Assembly: GCA_023263845.1 (NCBI GenBank) | Contig: JALQUH010000133.1 | Location: 1 to 36,247 of the forward strand | Reading direction: 5' to 3' | DNA length: 36,247 nt | From: Candidatus Nanopelagicales bacterium | GTDB lineage: Bacteria > Actinomycetota > Actinomycetes > S36-B12 | Part shown: positions 8,672 through 18,088 of the stretch, piece by piece | How the letters are laid out: each line of letters starts with the position of its first letter | Numbering within the stretch: the stretch's first letter is position 1 | Position numbers and translations under genes: made by a program | Notes under the pieces: model-generated | Told to the model about the DNA's origin: nothing | Seen by the model: the letters and a program-made list of their open reading frames with translations, nothing else | Databases searched by the model: none

Positions 8672-9793
8672 GTGGACTCCCTCCCACAGCCGCGGGATGA
8701 CCTGCGCGGTCTCAAACCGTACGGCGCGCCCCAGATCGACGTGCCCGTTCGTCTCAACACCAACGAGAACCCCTTCGCCCCGTCGGAGGCAATGGCCGAG
8801 GCCGTCGGTCGCGCTGTAGCCGACGCGGCCCGCGACCTCAATCGCTATCCCGATCGGGAGGCCGAGGCCCTGCGGGTGGACCTGGCCGACTATCTCGCCG
8901 AGGAGTCCGGCGTGCGCCTGCCGTCGGACTGGATCTGGCCGGCCAACGGTTCCAACGAAGTCATGATGCATATCTTCGGGGCGTTCGGTGGCCCCGGACG
9001 ACTCGCGATGGGCTTTGCCCCGACGTACTCGATGTACGAGCAGTACGCGCGGGAGACCTTTACGACCTATCGCACCGTGAGTCGCGGACCGAATTTCGAA
9101 CTCGACGCGGCCATGGTGATGGCGGCCATGATCGGAGGCAGCCCGGACATCGTCATCCTCACCTCGCCCAACAATCCAACCGGCACGGCGATGCCACTCG
9201 ACGTCATCACGGCCACCTGTGCCATGGCGACCGGGGTCGTGGTGGTCGACGAGGCATACGCCGAGTTCCGCCGGCCGGGCACAACCAGCGCGCTCGCACT
9301 TGTCGAGGCCAATCCCAACCTCATCGTTACCCGCACGATGAGCAAGGCGTTTGCCCTTGCGGGAGCACGGATCGGCTATGCCATCGCCCGCCCCGAGGTC
9401 ATCGACGCCCTGCGTATCGTTCGCCTGCCCTACCACCTGTCAACGGTGAGTCAGGCGGTGGCGCGCGTCGCACTGGCCCATCGTGGCGAGTTGCAGGCGC
9501 AGGTGGAACTCCTGCGCTCCGAGCGCGACGAGCTGGTCCGCTGGCTGCGTGCCGCGGGCCTCTCGGCGGTCGACTCCGACGCCAACTTCGTGCTCTGCGG
9601 GCGCTTCGTCGACCGTCACCGCGCCTGGCAGGCTCTCCTCGATCGCGGGGTCCTTGTCCGGGAAGTCGGCCCCGAGGGGTGGCTGCGTGTCACGGTCGGC
9701 ACTCCGGAGGAGAACGCGGCCTTCCGCGCGGCCCTCGCCGAGGTCTTCGCGCTGGACGGCATGATGGAGCCCGTCGAAGGGAGTGCGGGATGA
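8672..9793 (+). CDS. hisC: Histidinol-phosphate aminotransferase
   Basis: This PLP-dependent class I/II aminotransferase converts imidazole-acetol phosphate and glutamate to histidinol phosphate. The 373-residue protein has the N-terminal RLNTNENPFAPS motif, the PLP-phosphate region TSPNNPTGT, VVVDEAYAEF, and the Schiff-base lysine Lys225 in TMSKAFALAGARIGYA. The GTG at 8672 follows the hisD stop by three bases. Its stop overlaps the hisB ATG (ATGA). Related aromatic aminotransferases share the fold, but position between hisD and hisB supports HisC. Confidence 0.96.
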   Translation: MDSLPQPRDDLRGLKPYGAPQIDVPVRLNTNENPFAPSEAMAEAVGRAVADAARDLNRYPDREAEALRVDLADYLAEESGVRLPSDWIWPANGSNEVMMHIFGAFGGPGRLAMGFAPTYSMYEQYARETFTTYRTVSRGPNFELDAAMVMAAMIGGSPDIVILTSPNNPTGTAMPLDVITATCAMATGVVVVDEAYAEFRRPGTTSALALVEANPNLIVTRTMSKAFALAGARIGYAIARPEVIDALRIVRLPYHLSTVSQAVARVALAHRGELQAQVELLRSERDELVRWLRAAGLSAVDSDANFVLCGRFVDRHRAWQALLDRGVLVREVGPEGWLRVTVGTPEENAAFRAALAEVFALDGMMEPVEGSAG

Positions 9794-10401
9794 GTCGCAC
9801 GGGGCGCGTGGAGCGCACCACCAAGGAGAGCAGCGTGCTCGTCGAGATCGATCTCGACGGCAACGGCACCACCGATGTCTCGACCGGTGTGCCCTTCTAC
9901 GACCACATGCTCTCCCAGCTCGGCAAGCACGGCGGCTTCGACCTGACGGTCCGCACGGTCGGGGATCTCGAGGTCGACGCCCACCACACGGTCGAGGACA
10001 CCGCGCTTGCCGTCGGTACGGCGTTCCGTGAGGCTTTGGGCGACGCGGCAGGCACTCGCCGCTTCGGCGACTCACTCGTGCCGCTCGATGAGTCCCTGTG
10101 CCAGTGCGCCGTCGATCTGTCCGGTCGGCCCTACCTCGTGCACGTCGAGCCCGAGATCGTCGAACTCATCGGCAGCTATGACACCACCCTGACGCGGCAC
10201 ATCTTCGAGTCCTTCGTCGCCACCGCACAGATCACCCTGCACGTGCGCGTGCTTGAGGGCCGCAACGCGCACCACGTCGTCGAGGCGCAATTCAAGTCCT
10301 TTGCCCGTGCCCTGCGTGATGCCGTTGCACTCGATGCGCGCGTCGTCGGCGTACCGTCAACCAAGGGCACGCTGTCGTCGAAGGAATCGGTGGAGTCCTG
10401 A
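9790..10401 (+). CDS. hisB: Imidazoleglycerol-phosphate dehydratase
   Basis: HisB removes water from imidazoleglycerol phosphate to give imidazole-acetol phosphate. This is the 203-residue monofunctional form without the histidinol-phosphatase domain of enteric HisB. The two metal-binding motifs are present: HHTVED (65-70) and [10 protein letters not shown] (161-170), together with [13 protein letters not shown] (37-48). The ATG at 9790 overlaps the hisC stop by four bases; an upstream extension in the same frame lies wholly inside hisC and was not used. The stop overlaps the next ATG (TGATG). Confidence 0.96.
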   Translation: MSRTGRVERTTKESSVLVEIDLDGNGTTDVSTGVPFYDHMLSQLGKHGGFDLTVRTVGDLEVDAHHTVEDTALAVGTAFREALGDAAGTRRFGDSLVPLDESLCQCAVDLSGRPYLVHVEPEIVELIGSYDTTLTRHIFESFVATAQITLHVRVLEGRNAHHVVEAQFKSFARALRDAVALDARVVGVPSTKGTLSSKESVES

Positions 10402-10562
10402 TGGGCTGGTATGCCGTCATGCTGCTCGGCCTCGGCGGGTTCCTCGCTGGTGGCTCCTATGCCTTCGCCAAGCAGGGCAAACGCAACGCGGCCGTCATTC
10501 TCGGCCTCCTCGCGGCGATGGCCATCATCGGTGGCGCGCTCTATGCGTGGGGAGCCGAGTGA
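10401..10562 (+). CDS. Small two-helix membrane protein between hisB and hisH
   Basis: This 53-residue ORF starts at an ATG overlapping the hisB stop (TGATG at 10399-10403) and ends at a TGA overlapping the hisH GTG. It encodes two hydrophobic helices (about 3-20 and 30-48) joined by a basic loop, AKQGKRNAA, suggesting a hairpin with both ends outside and the positive loop in the cytoplasm. Tight overlap on both sides supports real, coupled translation. I do not recognise a named family, although small membrane proteins are often seen at this position in actinobacterial his clusters. The function is unknown. Confidence 0.75.
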   Translation: MGWYAVMLLGLGGFLAGGSYAFAKQGKRNAAVILGLLAAMAIIGGALYAWGAE

Positions 10563-11188
10563 GCCGAGTCGTCATCCTCGACTACGGCTCGGGCAATCTT
10601 CGATCGGCCCAACGCGCCCTTGAGCATGTCGGTGCACAGGTTGAGGTCACCGCGGACCCGGACGCCGTCACCAATGCTGACGGACTCGTCGTGCCCGGCG
10701 TGGGGGCCTTCGCGGCCTGCATGGCGGGTCTACTGGCGGTAGACGGTCCACGAATGATCGGACAGCGCTTGGCCGGCAGTCGACCGGTCCTCGGGATCTG
10801 CGTGGGGATGCAGGTGCTCTTCGATCGTGGCGTCGAGCACGGGGTGATCACAACGGGCATGAGTGAGTGGCCCGGAACCGTGGAGCGCCTGCAGGCTGAC
10901 GTGCTACCTCACATGGGGTGGAACACCGTTACCCCCGCCGGCGGCTCGTCAATGTTCGCCGATGTGGAGGACGCCTACTTCTATTTCGTCCACTCCTACG
11001 GCGTACTCAACTGGACGCTGACACCCAATGAATACATGGCCGCCCCGCTCGTGACGTGGACCGAATATGAAACGCCGTTCGTGTCCGCGGTGGAGAACGG
11101 TCCACTGTGGGCTACCCAGTTCCACCCGGAGAAGTCTGGCGATGCAGGCGCGCAACTCCTGCGCAACTGGATCGGGAGCCTGGCGTAG
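10559..11188 (+). CDS. hisH: Imidazole glycerol phosphate synthase, glutamine amidotransferase subunit
   Basis: HisH hydrolyses glutamine and passes ammonia to HisF (12436-13221). The 209-residue protein has the class I glutaminase triad: Cys81 in LGICVGMQ, and His189 and Glu191 in FHPEKSG. It opens with [13 protein letters not shown], as expected for the family. The GTG at 10559 overlaps the preceding TGA (GTGA) and matches the usual N terminus; earlier in-frame codons lie inside hisB. HisH and HisF are separated here by a membrane protein gene and priA. Confidence 0.96.
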   Translation: MSRVVILDYGSGNLRSAQRALEHVGAQVEVTADPDAVTNADGLVVPGVGAFAACMAGLLAVDGPRMIGQRLAGSRPVLGICVGMQVLFDRGVEHGVITTGMSEWPGTVERLQADVLPHMGWNTVTPAGGSSMFADVEDAYFYFVHSYGVLNWTLTPNEYMAAPLVTWTEYETPFVSAVENGPLWATQFHPEKSGDAGAQLLRNWIGSLA

Positions 11189-11518
11189 ATGGCCAAGGAA
11201 CGAGCGCGCAAGCGCGCCGAGCGCGAGGCGGCCGCGGCAAAGGAGCGCGAGCAGCGAGCCAAGAAGCGGGCCCGCAAAGAGCGTGTCGATCGGGCCAAGG
11301 CCAAGGTCTCCTCGGCCATCCCCGATCGGCCCAAGGCCACGCCCGGACTCCTCGCCCGTCGCCGTCGGCGCCGTCTACTGGCCTTTGCCCTCGCGATCGT
11401 GGCCATCCAGCTCGTCGTCTGGCCGTTCCTGCCGAGTTGGGGGGCCCGCCTGCTGCTGCTCGCCTTGACCGTGATCGCGGCTCCGGTGGTGTGGGTGCTC
11501 TCCTTCGGCCGCGTCTGA
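11189..11518 (+). CDS. Basic membrane protein of unknown function, between hisH and priA
   Basis: The 109-residue protein begins immediately after the hisH stop, with no intervening base. Residues 1-60 are extremely rich in Arg, Lys, Glu and Ala (MAKERARKRAEREAAAAKE) and probably form a long charged helix. Two hydrophobic segments follow (about 63-82 and 87-105). The topology suggests a cytoplasmic basic arm anchored by a membrane hairpin. I do not recognise the family, and the arm might bind nucleic acid or anionic lipid, which is speculation. The 144 bases downstream hold the priA promoter and no other gene. Confidence 0.7.
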   Translation: MAKERARKRAEREAAAAKEREQRAKKRARKERVDRAKAKVSSAIPDRPKATPGLLARRRRRRLLAFALAIVAIQLVVWPFLPSWGARLLLLALTVIAAPVVWVLSFGRV

Positions 11519-11650
11519 ATCTCATCGCCGCCATCTGTCGCGAGAGAGCACGCGCGGGAGCACAATGTGCCCCGTACATTTCCTCCACTGGGCATTCGCG
11601 GATGCAGCGGTGACGGGTGGCTCACCTGCAGCGCTCGGGCGCTCACCCCG

Positions 11651-11662
11651 TAGGGTGCTCAC
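11651..11662 (+). promoter_or_regulatory. Leaderless promoter of priA (-10 TAGGGT, 6-base spacer)
   Basis: TAGGGT at 11651-11656 is followed by six bases and the ATG at 11663. The 144-base gap before priA separates the hisD-hisH run from a second transcription unit. GCTCAC occurs three times upstream of the start (11620, 11641, 11657), which may be chance. Confidence 0.62.
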
Positions 11663-12439
11663 ATGTCCCAGGGCACTCGATTCGAACTCATCCCCGCCGT
11701 TGATATTGCCGATGGCACGGCCGTGCGCCTCGTCCAGGGCGAGGCCGGAACCGAGACCGCGTACGGCGACCCGGTCGCCGCGGCCCGGCAATGGGTGGAT
11801 GACGGCGCGTACTGGCTCCACGTCGTGGACCTGGACCGAGCCTTCGGCAGAGGGACCAACGCCGAGCAGGTGGCCGCCATCGTGGCCGCCGTGAAGGATC
11901 GCTGCCACGTCGAGATCGCCGGTGGTATTCGCGACGACGAGTCACTGGATGCCGCCCTCGCCACGGGGGCCCACCGTGTCGTCATCGGCACCGCAGCGCT
12001 TGAGCAGCCGGAGTGGGTCGCCAAGGTGATCGGCGAGCACGGCGACCGCATCGCGGTCTCCCTCGACGTTCGGGGCACCACGCTCGCCGCCCGGGGTTGG
12101 ACCGAGGAAGGCGGTGACGTCTTCGCCGCGATCGATCGCCTCGATGCGGCCGGCTGTGCCCTCTACGTCGTTACCGACGTGGAACGCGACGGCACGATGC
12201 ATGGTCCGCACTTCCACCTGTTGCATCGCATCTGCAAGCACACCATGACCCCGGTCATCGCCTCGGGCGGCATCGCCAAACTCGAAGACCTGCACAAGCT
12301 CACCGAGATGGTGCCGGACGGCATCGCCGGTGCGGTCGTCGGTCGCGCGCTCTACGACGGCGCATTCACGCTGGCCGAGGCGGTTGCCACCATCGAGCCG
12401 CGCTTCGACTTCTGGATGTGGGGGCCTCCGCAACCGTGA
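11663..12439 (+). CDS. priA: Phosphoribosyl isomerase PriA (HisA, probably also TrpF)
   Basis: PriA is a TIM-barrel isomerase acting on ProFAR in histidine synthesis and, in actinobacteria lacking trpF, on phosphoribosyl anthranilate in tryptophan synthesis. The 258-residue protein has the catalytic Asp14 (PAVDIADG), the phosphate-binding motifs VEIAGGIRD and SGGIA, and the TDVERDGT loop. The ARGW motif (Arg144, Trp146) corresponds by alignment to Arg143 and Trp145 of mycobacterial PriA, residues tied to dual specificity. No trpF is present in this window, which fits a shared enzyme. The ATG follows a leaderless promoter. The stop overlaps the hisF GTG (GTGA). Confidence 0.93.
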   Translation: MSQGTRFELIPAVDIADGTAVRLVQGEAGTETAYGDPVAAARQWVDDGAYWLHVVDLDRAFGRGTNAEQVAAIVAAVKDRCHVEIAGGIRDDESLDAALATGAHRVVIGTAALEQPEWVAKVIGEHGDRIAVSLDVRGTTLAARGWTEEGGDVFAAIDRLDAAGCALYVVTDVERDGTMHGPHFHLLHRICKHTMTPVIASGGIAKLEDLHKLTEMVPDGIAGAVVGRALYDGAFTLAEAVATIEPRFDFWMWGPPQP

Positions 12440-13221
12440 GCCTCGCCGTCCGGGTGATCCCCTGCCTCGACGTTGATGCGGGCCGGGTAGTCAAGGGAGT
12501 CAACTTCACCGGGTTACGCGATGCCGGAGACCCGGTCGAACTCGCACGCCGCTACGACCTCGCCGGTGCCGACGAGCTTGTTTTCCTCGACATCACCGCA
12601 TCCTCGGGTGATCGCGAGACGACCTACGACGTGGTCCGTCGTACGGCCGATGAGGTATTCATTCCGCTGACCGTCGGCGGGGGAGTACGCAGCGTGGAGG
12701 ATTTTGACCGACTGCTGCGCGCCGGCGCCGACAAGGTGAGCCTCAGCACGGCCTCGGTGCAGCGACCCGACCTCGTCAGCGAGGCATCACGCGTGTTCGG
12801 TTCGCAGTGTGTGGTGCTCTCGGTCGACACGCGTCGCTGCGCAGAGGCGACCGACTCGGGTTTTGAGGTGACGACGCACGGCGGACGCCAGGGCACCGGC
12901 ATCGACACCGTCGCCTGGGTGCGGCAGTGCGTCGACCGCGGAGCGGGGGAGATCCTGCTCAATTCCATGGACGCTGATGGCACCCGCGAAGGATTCGATC
13001 TTGACCTCATCGCGCTTGTCCGCAACGCGGTCGATGTCCCGGTCATCGCCAGCGGTGGCGCCGGCTCGGTCGATCATTTCGTCCCGGCCGTCGCCGCGGG
13101 CGCCGATGCCGTGCTCGCCGCGAGTGTCTTCCACTTCGGCACCGTCACCATCGCCGAGGTGAAGGACGCCTTGTCGCTCGCGGGCTACCCGGTGCGACCT
13201 GCCGATGCGGAGGTGGCGTGA
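12436..13221 (+). CDS. hisF: Imidazole glycerol phosphate synthase, cyclase subunit
   Basis: HisF uses ammonia from HisH to close the imidazole ring, forming imidazoleglycerol phosphate and AICAR. The 261-residue TIM barrel has the two catalytic Asp residues, Asp12 (PCLDVD) and Asp131 (SVDTRR), and the phosphate-binding signatures LTVGGGVRS and VIASGGAGS. The GTG at 12436 gives the family N terminus [17 protein letters not shown] and overlaps the priA stop; an ATG at 12418 would add six residues inside priA and is less likely. The stop overlaps the hisI start. Confidence 0.96.
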   Translation: MSLAVRVIPCLDVDAGRVVKGVNFTGLRDAGDPVELARRYDLAGADELVFLDITASSGDRETTYDVVRRTADEVFIPLTVGGGVRSVEDFDRLLRAGADKVSLSTASVQRPDLVSEASRVFGSQCVVLSVDTRRCAEATDSGFEVTTHGGRQGTGIDTVAWVRQCVDRGAGEILLNSMDADGTREGFDLDLIALVRNAVDVPVIASGGAGSVDHFVPAVAAGADAVLAASVFHFGTVTIAEVKDALSLAGYPVRPADAEVA

Positions 13222-13553
13222 TGTCCGACGGCGACCGCGTCGACGCGCCGGTTTTCGATGAGCGCGGCCTCATCCCCGTCGTCGTTCAGCAGCACGGCAC
13301 CGGCGAGGTGCTCATGCTCGCCTGGATGAATGCAGAGGCCCTGCGCCGCACCCGCGAGACCGGCCGAGCGACCTACTGGTCACGCAGCCGCGGGGTCTTG
13401 TGGGTCAAGGGGGAAACGTCCGGCCACACGCAGCAGGTGCGGGATATTCAACTCGATTGCGACGGCGACGCGATCCTGCTCGTCGTCGATCAGGTGGGTG
13501 CGGCCTGCCACACCGGCTCGCACACCTGCTTCGAGCCGCTGGGGGATTCGTGA
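13221..13553 (+). CDS. hisI: Phosphoribosyl-AMP cyclohydrolase
   Basis: HisI opens the adenine ring of phosphoribosyl-AMP, the third step of histidine synthesis. It is the 110-residue monofunctional form without a HisE domain. Family motifs include [12 protein letters not shown] (30-41), [16 protein letters not shown] (50-65), and the zinc cysteines Cys80, Cys96 and Cys103 in the DCDGDA and ACHTGSHTC stretches. A GGAGG ribosome binding site at 13209-13213 is 7 bases from the ATG at 13221 and only 4 from the alternative GTG at 13218, so the ATG is preferred. The stop overlaps the trpE GTG. Confidence 0.95.
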   Translation: MSDGDRVDAPVFDERGLIPVVVQQHGTGEVLMLAWMNAEALRRTRETGRATYWSRSRGVLWVKGETSGHTQQVRDIQLDCDGDAILLVVDQVGAACHTGSHTCFEPLGDS

Positions 13554-15118
13554 GCGAGCGCCGCGCCTGGGGGTTTTCGCTACCCGCGCCCGGTGGATCG
13601 GCTCCTGACCTGGATCGCTTCCGCGAGTTGGCTCCGGGGCGCCGGGTGATCCCTGTCGTGCGACGTTTGCTCGCTGACGGTGAGACCCCCGTGGGCCTGT
13701 ATCGCAAGCTCGCAGGGGAGCGCCCCGGCACCTTCCTGCTTGAGTCGGCCGAACACGGCCGCGCGTACTCCCGCTACTCCTTCGTCGGTGCCCATTGCAG
13801 CGCCATGCTGACCGAGGTCGACGGTGCAGCCGCCTGGTGGGGTGACCCGCCGTACGACGTCCCGAGGGGCGGCGACCCCCTTGAGGCGCTGCGAAAGACG
13901 ATCGAGGTCCTCCACACCGATCGCCCCGAGGGCCTACCACCGCTGACCGGAGGCATGGTCGGATACCTGTCCTACGACGGCGTGCGCCGGTGGGAGCGGG
14001 TCCCCGATGGCAACCCCGATGAACTGCGAATTCCTGAGCTGGGCTTCCTTCTCGCGACCGACCTGGCGGTCCTCGACCATGCCGACGGCACGGTGCTCCT
14101 CATCGCCAACGCCATTAACGTCGATAACAGCGACGAGCGGATCGACGAGGCCTGGCACGACGCGATGGCACGACTGGACCGCATGACCGATCAACTGGCC
14201 CACAGCGCCCCATCCACCGTGTCGATCTATCGGCCGGATGCGATTGCCGACTTCACGCGTCGCACAAACGCCGCTGAATTCCAGTCCGCCGTCGACACCG
14301 TGAAGGAGTACATCCGTGCCGGCGACGCCTTCCAGGTCGTGGTTTCCCAGCGCTTCGATGTGACCTGCCCCGCGTCATCGCTCGATGTCTATCGCGTCCT
14401 GCGGGTGACAAACCCGAGCCCGTACATGTACCTCATCCGCCTGCCCGATGCGGACGGAGACACCGTTGCCTTCGACATCGTGGGGTCCTCCCCGGAGGCC
14501 CTTGTGACGGTCAACGAGGGGCGGTGTCGATTGCACCCCATCGCCGGAACCCGTCGCCGCGGGCACACTCCCGAAGAAGACGCGGCTCTCATGGACGACC
14601 TGCTCGCCGATGAGAAGGAGCGGGCCGAGCACCTCATGCTCGTGGACCTCGGTCGCAATGACCTCGGCCGGGTATGTGCTCCGAGCTCTGTGGATGTCGT
14701 CGAATTCATGCAGGTTGAGCGCTATTCGCACGTCATGCATCTCGTCTCGACGGTGGTGGGTCAACTCGCGGACGGACGCACGGCCTACGACGCTCTGGCG
14801 GCGACCTTCCCCGCCGGCACGCTTTCGGGTGCACCGAAGCCGCGTGCGATGGAGATCATCGACGAACTCGAGCCCTCGCGCCGTGGCGTCTACGGCGGCG
14901 TCGTCGGCTACGTCGACTTTGCCGGTGACCTCGACACCGCGATCGCTATTCGCACCGCGGTCATTCGTGACCACGTTGCGTACGTTCAGGCCGGCGCCGG
15001 CGTGGTCGCAGACTCCGATCCGGTCGCCGAGGATGCCGAGTGTCAGGCGAAGGCGGCCGCGATCATCAACGCGATAGCCACTGCGAGCACGCTGCGCGCC
15101 GCCGGGGACCACGTCTAA
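13550..15118 (+). CDS. trpE: Anthranilate synthase component I
   Basis: TrpE converts chorismate to anthranilate with ammonia supplied by a TrpG subunit, which is not in this window. The 522-residue protein has the tryptophan feedback-site motif LLES (63-66). In the chorismate-binding domain it has [19 protein letters not shown] and [19 protein letters not shown]. The GTG at 13550 overlaps the hisI stop (GTGA); the frame extends upstream inside hisI but only as a shadow. Lack of any gap before the gene rules out a trp attenuator directly ahead of trpE. The gene is thus coupled to histidine genes, and enzyme feedback is probably the main control. Confidence 0.96.
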   Translation: MSERRAWGFSLPAPGGSAPDLDRFRELAPGRRVIPVVRRLLADGETPVGLYRKLAGERPGTFLLESAEHGRAYSRYSFVGAHCSAMLTEVDGAAAWWGDPPYDVPRGGDPLEALRKTIEVLHTDRPEGLPPLTGGMVGYLSYDGVRRWERVPDGNPDELRIPELGFLLATDLAVLDHADGTVLLIANAINVDNSDERIDEAWHDAMARLDRMTDQLAHSAPSTVSIYRPDAIADFTRRTNAAEFQSAVDTVKEYIRAGDAFQVVVSQRFDVTCPASSLDVYRVLRVTNPSPYMYLIRLPDADGDTVAFDIVGSSPEALVTVNEGRCRLHPIAGTRRRGHTPEEDAALMDDLLADEKERAEHLMLVDLGRNDLGRVCAPSSVDVVEFMQVERYSHVMHLVSTVVGQLADGRTAYDALAATFPAGTLSGAPKPRAMEIIDELEPSRRGVYGGVVGYVDFAGDLDTAIAIRTAVIRDHVAYVQAGAGVVADSDPVAEDAECQAKAAAIINAIATASTLRAAGDHV

Positions 15119-15756
15119 TGCGCGTGTACCTCGGCGCCCTCCTCGCGCTGGCCCTAGGAGCTCTCGCGATCCTCATCGGCTACGGAGCGACGTGGGCGGT
15201 CGTCACGGCACCTCTTATGACCGGTGATGGCGCCCCGACGTCCGTTGTGGAATTGACCGGTCGGGAATTGGCTCCCCTGGGAGCTGCGATGGGCTGGGTT
15301 GCGATCGCCGGAATCGCCGGACTGCTGGCCACGTCGCGCTGGGGTCGCCGAGTCGTCGGGGCACTTCTTGTCATCGCAGGGGGCATTGCGGGGGTCACCG
15401 CGCTCGCCTTTGCCCTCACCGATGTGGCTGCCGGCGGCGGCGCCTTCGTCGAAGCGGCCTTGGGCTCACGCGGCCTGGGGGCCGCAACGCAAGTCTCGAT
15501 CACGGCCTGGTGGCTCCTCGGCCTCCTCGGCGGTCTCGCGGTCCTCACGACCGGCATGATCGCGCTTCTCCTGGGAGGGAGTCTGCCGACACTGTCGCGT
15601 CGTTACGACCGGGGAGCGTCGACGGATCAGGCGACCGGGCACGTCGCCATGTGGGACGCGCTGGACAGGGGTGAGGACCCCACCGTCGGTCCGGCTGGTT
15701 CAATGGATGGTGGCAGCACCGAGGCAGAGCTCGGCAGCACCAAGGAGGATGAATGA
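15118..15756 (+). CDS. Trp-region conserved membrane protein (TIGR02234-type)
   Basis: The 212-residue protein has four predicted membrane helices (about 3-27, 54-71, 78-100 and 128-152) and a cytoplasmic tail. The tail contains WDALDRGEDPT, a hallmark of the actinobacterial trp-operon-associated membrane protein family. The function is unknown; the persistent location beside trp genes suggests a link with tryptophan metabolism or transport, which is inference. The ATG at 15118 overlaps the trpE stop (TAATG). The stop overlaps the next ATG (ATGA). Confidence 0.9.
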   Translation: MRVYLGALLALALGALAILIGYGATWAVVTAPLMTGDGAPTSVVELTGRELAPLGAAMGWVAIAGIAGLLATSRWGRRVVGALLVIAGGIAGVTALAFALTDVAAGGGAFVEAALGSRGLGAATQVSITAWWLLGLLGGLAVLTTGMIALLLGGSLPTLSRRYDRGASTDQATGHVAMWDALDRGEDPTVGPAGSMDGGSTEAELGSTKEDE

Positions 15757-15971
15757 GCGGCGAGCACAGCAACCACGGCAATACCCCGGCGGCGTGGACC
15801 CTCATGGTCCTCATCTCCATCGGTTTCGTCGTCTCGACGACGGCCCTGGTCCTGGGTTCGTGGATGGGCTTTTGGATCGGTGTCGCGATCGTCGCACTCG
15901 GTGGCGTCGTCGGCGGTGTGATGAAGGCCGCCGGCATGGGACAGCCGCGCGACACGGCTTCATCGCACTGA
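15753..15971 (+). CDS. HGxxPAAW-motif small membrane protein
   Basis: The 72-residue protein contains HGNTPAAWT (8-16), the diagnostic motif of the HGxxPAAW family, followed by two hydrophobic helices (about 17-36 and 39-58). The family is almost always found next to the trp-region membrane protein and trpE in actinobacteria, as here. Its molecular function is not known. The ATG overlaps the upstream stop (ATGA). The response-regulator gene starts one base past its stop. Confidence 0.9.
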   Translation: MSGEHSNHGNTPAAWTLMVLISIGFVVSTTALVLGSWMGFWIGVAIVALGGVVGGVMKAAGMGQPRDTASSH

Positions 15972-15972
15972 C

Positions 15973-16689
15973 GTGACCGCGGTCCCGCCGGCCCGGAGTT
16001 CATCCGGTGCGGGCAACACGCGTGGTCTGATCCTCATCGTCGAGGACGAGGCGCCTATCGCTGAGGTCCTGCGCCTCTACCTGAACCGCGAGGGCTTCGA
16101 CGTGGCGGTGGCCACCGATGGCCCCGGGGGCCTCACCGCGATTGCCCAACGCCGCCCCGCGGCCGTCATCTTGGACGTAGGTCTTCCCGGCATGGACGGC
16201 ACAGAGGTCTGTCGCCGCATGCGGGCGGCCGGCGACTGGACGCCCGTGCTGTTCTGCACCGCCCGTGACGACGAGGTCGACCGCGTCCTTGGCCTGGAGA
16301 TGGGTGGCGACGACTACATCACCAAACCGTTCAGTCCGCGCGAGGTGGTCGCCCGGGTCAAGGTCGCCCTTCGTCATGCGCGCGGCCCGATTCACGATGA
16401 CGTCGTCACCGTCGGGCGCGTGTCCCTCGATCGTGCTTCGCGCAGGGTCACGGTCGACGGGGCGGAGATCGTGCTGACGGCGACCGAGTTCGACCTCCTG
16501 GAGTACCTCATGGACCAGCCGGGTCGCGTGGTCTCCCGCGATCAACTTCTCGCTGAGGTGTGGGGTTACGCGGCGGTGGTCGGCACCCGCACCGTCGATG
16601 TGCACGTTGCCCAGGTTCGCGCCAAGCTCGGAGAGGCCAGCCCGATCCGCACGGTGCGCGGGGTGGGATACGCGGCGGAGGCTTCGTGA
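15973..16689 (+). CDS. OmpR/PhoB-family response regulator
   Basis: The 238-residue protein has an N-terminal receiver domain (about 18-135) with the acidic pair in IVEDE, phospho-acceptor Asp68 in VILDVGLPGMDG and Lys118 in YITKPFSP. A C-terminal winged-helix DNA-binding domain follows (about 142-235), with LTATEFDLLEYLM and TVDVHVAQVRAKL. It is phosphorylated by the sensor kinase encoded directly downstream (GTGA overlap). It starts one base after the HGxxPAAW gene with no Shine-Dalgarno sequence, so it is likely translated as part of the trpE operon. Target genes are unknown; the adjacent secreted protein gene is a candidate. Confidence 0.93.
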   Translation: MTAVPPARSSSGAGNTRGLILIVEDEAPIAEVLRLYLNREGFDVAVATDGPGGLTAIAQRRPAAVILDVGLPGMDGTEVCRRMRAAGDWTPVLFCTARDDEVDRVLGLEMGGDDYITKPFSPREVVARVKVALRHARGPIHDDVVTVGRVSLDRASRRVTVDGAEIVLTATEFDLLEYLMDQPGRVVSRDQLLAEVWGYAAVVGTRTVDVHVAQVRAKLGEASPIRTVRGVGYAAEAS

Positions 16690-18056
16690 GCCGACCGGGC
16701 ATCCTTTCCCGGATCCTGCTGCTGGCCACCGCGGTCGCCAGCATCGCTGTCGTCGTCGCGGGCCTGGTCTCCCTTCCCCTCATCCGGAGCAATGCCCAGG
16801 CCATCGCCGCCGATGATCTGTCTCGACTCGCGGATCTGACCGCGTCGTCCTTGCGGGTCGATCGCGAAGGCCGATATGTCGTGCCTCAGCGGGTGGGAAG
16901 TGTCCTGCTGGCCGAGGGAGTAACCGCGTACGTGGTTTCGACGGGCGCCACCGATCTACCCGCCGGGGTCGACGACGCGGATGTTGCTGCGGTGACCGCC
17001 GGCGAGTCGGTGCAGCGCACGGCCGACACCGTCGACGGCACAGTTCTCATTGCGGGCCGGGCATACGAGCCGGGGACAGGCGTGATCCTCGTCCAGTCGG
17101 CCTCGGTGGCGGGCAGTTCAGCCGGCGACATCCTTGTGCGTCTCGTGATCGCCCTCTTCATCGGACTGGCGATCGCCGTCATCATCGCGGTCGTGGCATC
17201 CGTGCGCATCATCACGCCGCTGCGCCGCGCGGCCGATGCCGCACACCGACTCGGCAGCGGCGATCGGAACGTGCACGTCAATCCAGAGGGTCCTGCCGAG
17301 ATCGCCGACATCGCGGAGGCGCTCAACCAGTTGAGTGCGGCGCTCGCGGTCTCCGAGGGCCGACAACGCGAGTTCCTGCTCTCGGTCTCGCATGAGTTGC
17401 GTACGCCGATCACGTCGGTGCGCGGGTACGCCGAGGCCCTCGCCGATGGGCTGGTCGCGCCCGAAGATGTACCTCGGACAGGGGCGGTGGTCGCGGCCGA
17501 AACGCAACGCCTTGATCGACTCGTGAGCGATCTGCTGGACCTGGCCCGCCTGAGAGCCGACAACTTCACGGTCTCGCCCGTCGAGGTCGATGCGCGCAGC
17601 CTGCTCACGGAAGCAGCAGGGGTGTGGGCCGATCGGTGTGAGCGCGTCGACGTACGACTCGTGACGGAAATGAGTGCACAGACTGTGCCCGTCCTCGCCG
17701 ACCCTCTACGGCTGCGGCAGATCATCGACAACCTCGCGGAGAATGCCCTTCGGCTGGTCCCTACCGGTGGAGTCATCGTCTTCGCGGTGCGCGCTGAGGA
17801 CCGGTGGGGTGTCATCGAGGTGCGCGACTCTGGACCGGGGCTTTCCGCGGCAGACCTCGACGTGGCGTTCGAGCCGGGCATTCTGCACGAGCGCTACCGA
17901 GGCATCCGCCAGGTCGGTACCGGACTTGGCCTCGCGCTCGTGGGCCGCCTCTCCCAGGAGATGGCCGGCTTCGCTCAGGCGGGCGTGGCGCCCGAAGGCG
18001 GCGCCGCCTTTACCGTGCGCGTCCCACGCTCTGGAGCGAACCCTACGAATGGCTGA
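16686..18056 (+). CDS. Membrane sensor histidine kinase
   Basis: The 456-residue protein has a first membrane helix (about 8-30), an extracytoplasmic sensor region (31-150), a second helix (about 153-177) and a HAMP linker. The HisKA domain carries phospho-accepting His236 in SVSHELRTPITS. The C-terminal ATPase domain has the N box (NLAENALR), G1 (DSGPGL) and G2 (GTGLGLAL). The start GTG at 16686 overlaps the regulator stop. The sensor domain is not recognised, so the signal is unknown; its extracellular placement next to a secreted putative peptidase suggests an envelope or extracellular cue. Confidence 0.92.
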   Translation: MSRPGILSRILLLATAVASIAVVVAGLVSLPLIRSNAQAIAADDLSRLADLTASSLRVDREGRYVVPQRVGSVLLAEGVTAYVVSTGATDLPAGVDDADVAAVTAGESVQRTADTVDGTVLIAGRAYEPGTGVILVQSASVAGSSAGDILVRLVIALFIGLAIAVIIAVVASVRIITPLRRAADAAHRLGSGDRNVHVNPEGPAEIADIAEALNQLSAALAVSEGRQREFLLSVSHELRTPITSVRGYAEALADGLVAPEDVPRTGAVVAAETQRLDRLVSDLLDLARLRADNFTVSPVEVDARSLLTEAAGVWADRCERVDVRLVTEMSAQTVPVLADPLRLRQIIDNLAENALRLVPTGGVIVFAVRAEDRWGVIEVRDSGPGLSAADLDVAFEPGILHERYRGIRQVGTGLGLALVGRLSQEMAGFAQAGVAPEGGAAFTVRVPRSGANPTNG

Positions 18057-18088
18057 CACCCGCCAGAACTAGCGATAAGAAGGACTCC

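Noticed and set aside
11519-11662. Three GCTCAC copies upstream of priA as an operator
   Set aside because: The hexamers are short, irregularly spaced (21 and 16 bases) and likely in GC-rich sequence by chance.
12418-12436. Earlier ATG start for hisF
   Set aside because: It would add six residues inside priA; the GTG at 12436 gives the usual HisF N terminus and the GTGA overlap.
13545-13560. Tryptophan attenuator or leader peptide ahead of trpE
   Set aside because: trpE overlaps hisI, leaving no room for a leader.
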